Source of the DNA: Nitrososphaerota archaeon
Lineage (GTDB): Archaea; Thermoproteota; Nitrososphaeria; Nitrososphaerales; Nitrosopumilaceae
Assembly (NCBI GenBank): GCA_028867235.1
Contig: JAGWGS010000007.1
Span: 1 to 16,829 of the forward strand
Direction of reading: 5' to 3'
Length of the DNA stretch: 16,829 nt
The position numbers and the translations under genes were made by a program. The notes beneath the pieces are model-generated. The model was not told the DNA's origin, ran no database searches, and saw only the letters and a program-made list of their open reading frames with translations. The number at the start of each line of letters is the position of its first letter. The stretch's first letter is position 1. This document shows, in pieces, positions 14,537 through 16,829 of the stretch.

Positions 14537-15213
14537 GCTGTAACGCCCAATGTACTTAGAAGAGATTCAAATATGAGCGAGGCAGGTTTTGCATTTCCAG
14601 GATTGATTATCTGTTCTGCAGATCTCTCAGGATGAGGCATCATTCCTACAACATTTCCTTCTTTGTTACAGATGCCTGCAATGTCAAGCGATGCACCATT
14701 GACTTGCTCAGCATATGTGAAAACAATTTGGTTATTTTTTTTCAGTGATGACAATGTTTCTTCATCAGCATAATACCTCCCTTCCCCATTTGCAATAGCA
14801 ATAGGAATCCTTTGGTCTAATTGGAGTTTGTTTGTAAATGGAGTTTTATTATTTTTGACAATTATCTCAGTCCACTTGCACATAAAATTCAATGAAGTGT
14901 TTTTTAGCAATGCTCCAGGCAATAGACCAGATTCTACAAGTATCTGAAAGCCATTACATACACCAAGAACTGGCATTCCTTTTTCAGCCATTTTTTTTAC
15001 ATCTTTAATCACAGGACTATGAGCCGCAATTACACCTGCCCGTAGTCTATCTCCATAAGAAAATCCACCAGGCAAAACTATCGCATCCATACCTTTTGGC
15101 AACTCATCAGTGTGCCAAACAAGCTGAGATTCAAGCTTAAAGACATCTGTTAAGACATGATACATATCTCGATCGCAATTACTTCCAGGAAAGACAATTA
15201 CTGCAACCTTCAC
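14533..15213 (-). CDS. purQ: FGAM synthase subunit PurQ (glutaminase)
   Basis: Class I glutamine amidotransferase that feeds ammonia to PurL. It has 226 residues, the usual length. The nucleophile elbow VLGVCNGFQIL has Cys86, and the remaining triad residues are in MMPHPERS (His194, Glu196). The N-terminus KVAVIVFPGSNCDRDMY and the oxyanion region VLPGGFSYGDRLRAG (47-61) are typical. The start is a GTG at 15213. A TATA-like TTTAATAT at 15242-15235 is centred 25 nt upstream, so the operon mRNA probably begins at or next to this GTG without a leader. It is the first gene of the leftward pur operon. Confidence 0.96.
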   Translation of the reverse strand: MKVAVIVFPGSNCDRDMYHVLTDVFKLESQLVWHTDELPKGMDAIVLPGGFSYGDRLRAGVIAAHSPVIKDVKKMAEKGMPVLGVCNGFQILVESGLLPGALLKNTSLNFMCKWTEIIVKNNKTPFTNKLQLDQRIPIAIANGEGRYYADEETLSSLKKNNQIVFTYAEQVNGASLDIAGICNKEGNVVGMMPHPERSAEQIINPGNAKPASLIFESLLSTLGVTA

Positions 15214-15234
15214 AAATCTTGTTACTTTTCAGAC

Positions 15235-15242
15235 ATATTAAA
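15235..15242 (-). promoter_or_regulatory. Promoter of the purQLF-lrp-purC operon
   Basis: TTTAATAT read leftward, centred 25 nt before the purQ GTG. A 16-bp imperfect palindrome (15271-15286) lies about 30 bp further upstream and may be an operator. The call rests on spacing and sequence only. Confidence 0.55.
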
Positions 15243-15270
15243 TTGAATCGGCAAAATTACTGAAGATAGA

Positions 15271-15286
15271 TCAGAACCGTTTCTGA
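15271..15286. repeat. Inverted repeat between purQ and the rhomboid gene
   Basis: TCAGAA-CCGT-TTCTGA: 6-bp arms around a 4-bp centre, in the 150-bp divergent spacer. The position upstream of the purQ TATA box is suitable for a regulator site acting on either gene. Confidence 0.45.
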
Positions 15287-15363
15287 CATAGCGATCAAAT
15301 TCAAGCAGTCTAAAACCCATTTAATGAAAAATACATCTAAAACTACCTTATCGTTTTATTACA

Positions 15364-15993
15364 GTGTTAGACCCAAGAGAACGGATGTTAAGAATAGGAA
15401 TTCCCCCTCTTGTCACTACAACACTAGTAATTATCAACATACTAGTTTTCGCATACGGCATAATCAGTAATACGCAAAATGCCATAATATCTCACTATGG
15501 ATTTGTTCCAAACGAGTTGTTTCATTCGAGATACCTAGGTGATAGCATTTTACGATTGTTTACATCAATGTTCATTCATGCTGGAATTGCACATATTGCA
15601 TTTAACTTGTTTGCACTAGTATACATGGGAGGATTTGCAGAGAGATCTATCGGTAGGCCCAAGTTTGTTGGATTGTATCTCGTGGCAGGGCTTGGCGGTG
15701 CAATTTTTCACGGGATAATATCTTCATACATTTTTGGAAACGGAGATTCGGTACTGATTGGAGCGTCAGGTGCCATATCTGGAATTTTAGGAATCTCTGC
15801 AGCCATGGGAGATATCAGAGGATATTATTGGCTTGCAATTCAGGTGTTGTACATTTTCATAGGCTCTATTGCATCAATCTCGATTGCATTTGCAGCACAT
15901 GTCGGAGGATTTGCTACGGGTTTTGGTTTGACAAGAATGTTGATCGAGATAGAGCGTCGCAAACGTAACCCGTACAAAAATTTTGCAAACTAA
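15364..15993 (+). CDS. Rhomboid-family intramembrane serine protease
   Basis: Cleaves transmembrane substrates within the membrane. The 209 residues have about six hydrophobic segments. The catalytic serine lies in GASGAISGILG (Ser135), and the histidine partner in AFAAHVGGFATGFG (His179). The conserved oxyanion Asn is in HIAFNLFAL (Asn81), and FIHAGIAH precedes it, so the enzyme should be active. There is a short basic C-terminus (ERRKRNPYK) and no extra domain. The frame begins with GTG at 15364; an ATG at 15385 (7 codons later) is an alternative and has TTTTATTA about 25 nt upstream. It is transcribed away from purQ. Substrates are unknown. Confidence 0.93.
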   Translation: MLDPRERMLRIGIPPLVTTTLVIINILVFAYGIISNTQNAIISHYGFVPNELFHSRYLGDSILRLFTSMFIHAGIAHIAFNLFALVYMGGFAERSIGRPKFVGLYLVAGLGGAIFHGIISSYIFGNGDSVLIGASGAISGILGISAAMGDIRGYYWLAIQVLYIFIGSIASISIAFAAHVGGFATGFGLTRMLIEIERRKRNPYKNFAN

Positions 15994-16068
15994 AAATCAT
16001 AAAATAATTTCAGAATAATACAATACAAAAAGAAAATTATGTGACAGATGTTTTCAAGAGTGGAATCA

Positions 16069-16077
16069 TTTTTATTC
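16069..16077 (+). promoter_or_regulatory. TATA-like box for the CBS-domain gene
   Basis: TTTTATTCT lies about 25 nt before the ATG at 16099, which suggests a leaderless mRNA and supports that ATG over the upstream GTG at 16087. Confidence 0.4.
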
Positions 16078-16098
16078 TAATATCCGGTGGTACTGGCT

Positions 16099-16539
16099 AT
16101 GGGTTTAGTTCGTGACATCATGGTTCGGGATGTAATAACTATTGAGCATGACAAGACTGCCAAGGATGTAGCATTACTTTTTGCAGAAAAAGGCATAAGC
16201 TCACTTGTAGTTGTAAAAGACAACAAGCCAATAGGTCTTGTGACTGAAAGAGATCTGGCACGTAAGGTTTCAACTACAGACAGAAAGAGCATCGAAGTAC
16301 CCTTGTCAGAGATAATGTCACCCAACTTCAGATGGGTAGAACCAATGACACCAATAGAAGATGCCGTTCAAAAGATGTTAAATAAGAAAGTGCGAAGGCT
16401 TTTGGTGCTTGACAACAACAATTTAGCAGGTATAATAACTGAGACAGATCTTGCCAAGTATTTACGAAGCAAATTACTCATAGATGGGGCACTAGATGAT
16501 GTCACTGCACTTAATAGAAAAGTGATAAAGAGCAACTAG
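16099..16539 (+). CDS. Two-CBS-domain protein
   Basis: 146-residue protein made of two CBS domains that pair to form a Bateman module, usually binding AMP, ATP or S-adenosylmethionine. The first domain runs about residues 1-60 (VRDIMVRDVITIEHDKTAKD, then GLVTERDLARKV) and the second about 70-128 (LSEIMSPNFRWVEPMTPIED, then GIITETDLAKYLRS). Both keep the T/S-x-x-D nucleotide-contact pattern (TERD, TETD). No catalytic or DNA-binding domain is attached, so it probably regulates a partner protein. The frame can extend to a GTG at 16087. Its stop codon shares the CTAG with the stop of the convergent purS. A link to purine nucleotide sensing is suggested by position only. Confidence 0.9.
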   Translation: MGLVRDIMVRDVITIEHDKTAKDVALLFAEKGISSLVVVKDNKPIGLVTERDLARKVSTTDRKSIEVPLSEIMSPNFRWVEPMTPIEDAVQKMLNKKVRRLLVLDNNNLAGIITETDLAKYLRSKLLIDGALDDVTALNRKVIKSN

Positions 16540-16796
16540 AGAGTAATTACTTCAGACGTTACTTTGCTTACAAGAGGATTGTAAATCCTAAATTCATTAC
16601 ATATGCTCAGGACTGTTTTTTCTGCAATTTCTTTATTTTGAGCGTCAATTGTAAATCTCAACATCTTTGCAGAGCGGACCTTTTTGACACTGGTTTTGTT
16701 GTCCTTGAGAATCAAGTCGTTTAATATAGTATCACCTTCGGGGTCTACAATTTCAGGTTTGTTCTCTATAATGACATTGACTTGAAAGGAAGGCAT
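16536..16796 (-). CDS. purS: FGAM synthase subunit PurS
   Basis: Small dimeric subunit that bridges PurQ and PurL and helps channel ammonia in FGAM synthase. It has 86 residues, the normal size, with FQVNVIIENKPEIVDPEGDT at about 4-23, VKKVRSAKMLRFTIDA at about 37-52, and the C-terminal NPLVSKVTSEVITL. The ATG at 16796 gives the expected MPSFQVNV start; an ATG 9 nt upstream (16805) is possible. TATA-like TTAAATT (16825-16819) is 25 nt before 16796, so it probably has its own promoter. It is on the same strand as purQLF but 1.3 kb away, with two opposite-strand genes between. Confidence 0.93.
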   Translation of the reverse strand: MPSFQVNVIIENKPEIVDPEGDTILNDLILKDNKTSVKKVRSAKMLRFTIDAQNKEIAEKTVLSICNEFRIYNPLVSKVTSEVITL

Positions 16797-16807
16797 AAAA
16801 TGCATTT

Positions 16808-16825
16808 ATTTTATAATCAATTTAA
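16808..16825 (-). promoter_or_regulatory. Promoter candidate for purS
   Basis: Two TATA-like elements are read leftward: TTAAATT (16825-16819) and TTATAAAAT (16816-16808). The first has the right spacing (about 25 nt) for the ATG at 16796. The window ends here, so upstream elements cannot be judged. Confidence 0.4.
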
Positions 16826-16829
16826 GCTT

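Noticed and set aside
15994..16098. Possible small RNA or terminator between the rhomboid and CBS genes
   Set aside because: AT-rich with no stable hairpin or T run on the plus strand; only a TATA-like box could be supported.
16824..16829. Window ends exactly in AAGCTT, suggesting a HindIII cloning junction
   Set aside because: The same site also occurs inside the window (near 8650 and 15134), so a complete digest is excluded; a partial-digest clone end is possible but tells nothing about biology.

Overview
The window looks like chromosomal DNA from a low-GC archaeon, most likely a marine ammonia-oxidising Nitrososphaerota (Thaumarchaeota, Nitrosopumilus-like group I.1a). The evidence is the archaeal/eukaryotic-type ribosomal proteins (S4e and archaeal forms of L3, L4, L22 and L24), an RNase P protein inside the ribosomal operon, a proteasome alpha subunit, TATA-like boxes about 25 nt upstream of start codons, and AT-rich spacers. 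The assignment comes from protein character and gene order, not from a database search.

Region 1 (1-6720, minus strand) is a tightly packed S10/spc-type ribosomal protein operon. It is read from right to left as L3, L4, L23, S19, L22, S3, L29, RNase P protein 1, S17, L14, L24, S4e and L5, with L5 cut by the window start. Most junctions overlap (ATGA, GTGA or TAATG) or are separated by a few bases. The L2 gene, normally between L23 and S19, is missing. L24 has a Lys-rich tail and S3 a Glu-rich tail.

Region 2 (6752-9487) begins, reading leftward, with the proteasome alpha subunit, then an MTH1-type SPOUT RNA methyltransferase, then a previously unlisted 36-residue single-membrane-span ORF just before the L3 promoter. 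A DUF371 gene diverges from the proteasome gene across a very compact two-way promoter. A winged-helix regulator converges on DUF371.

Region 3 (9488-9814) is an AT-rich spacer with a T-tract terminator candidate for the purine operon and short repeats, but no convincing gene.

Region 4 (9815-16805) holds purine biosynthesis genes. A minus-strand operon purQ-purL-purF-(Lrp-like ligand-binding domain)-purC is joined by overlaps. purS, whose product is needed by the PurQ/PurL complex, is also on the minus strand but is separated from purQ by two plus-strand genes: an intact rhomboid protease and a two-CBS-domain protein. Together these genes supply PRPP amidotransferase, FGAM synthase and SAICAR synthase.

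No tRNA, rRNA, CRISPR array, transposon or phage gene was seen. This is mostly core-genome sequence. The less explained items are the tiny membrane ORF, the missing L2, the stand-alone Lrp-like domain in the pur operon, the DUF371/psmA shared promoter and the tails on L24 and S3.
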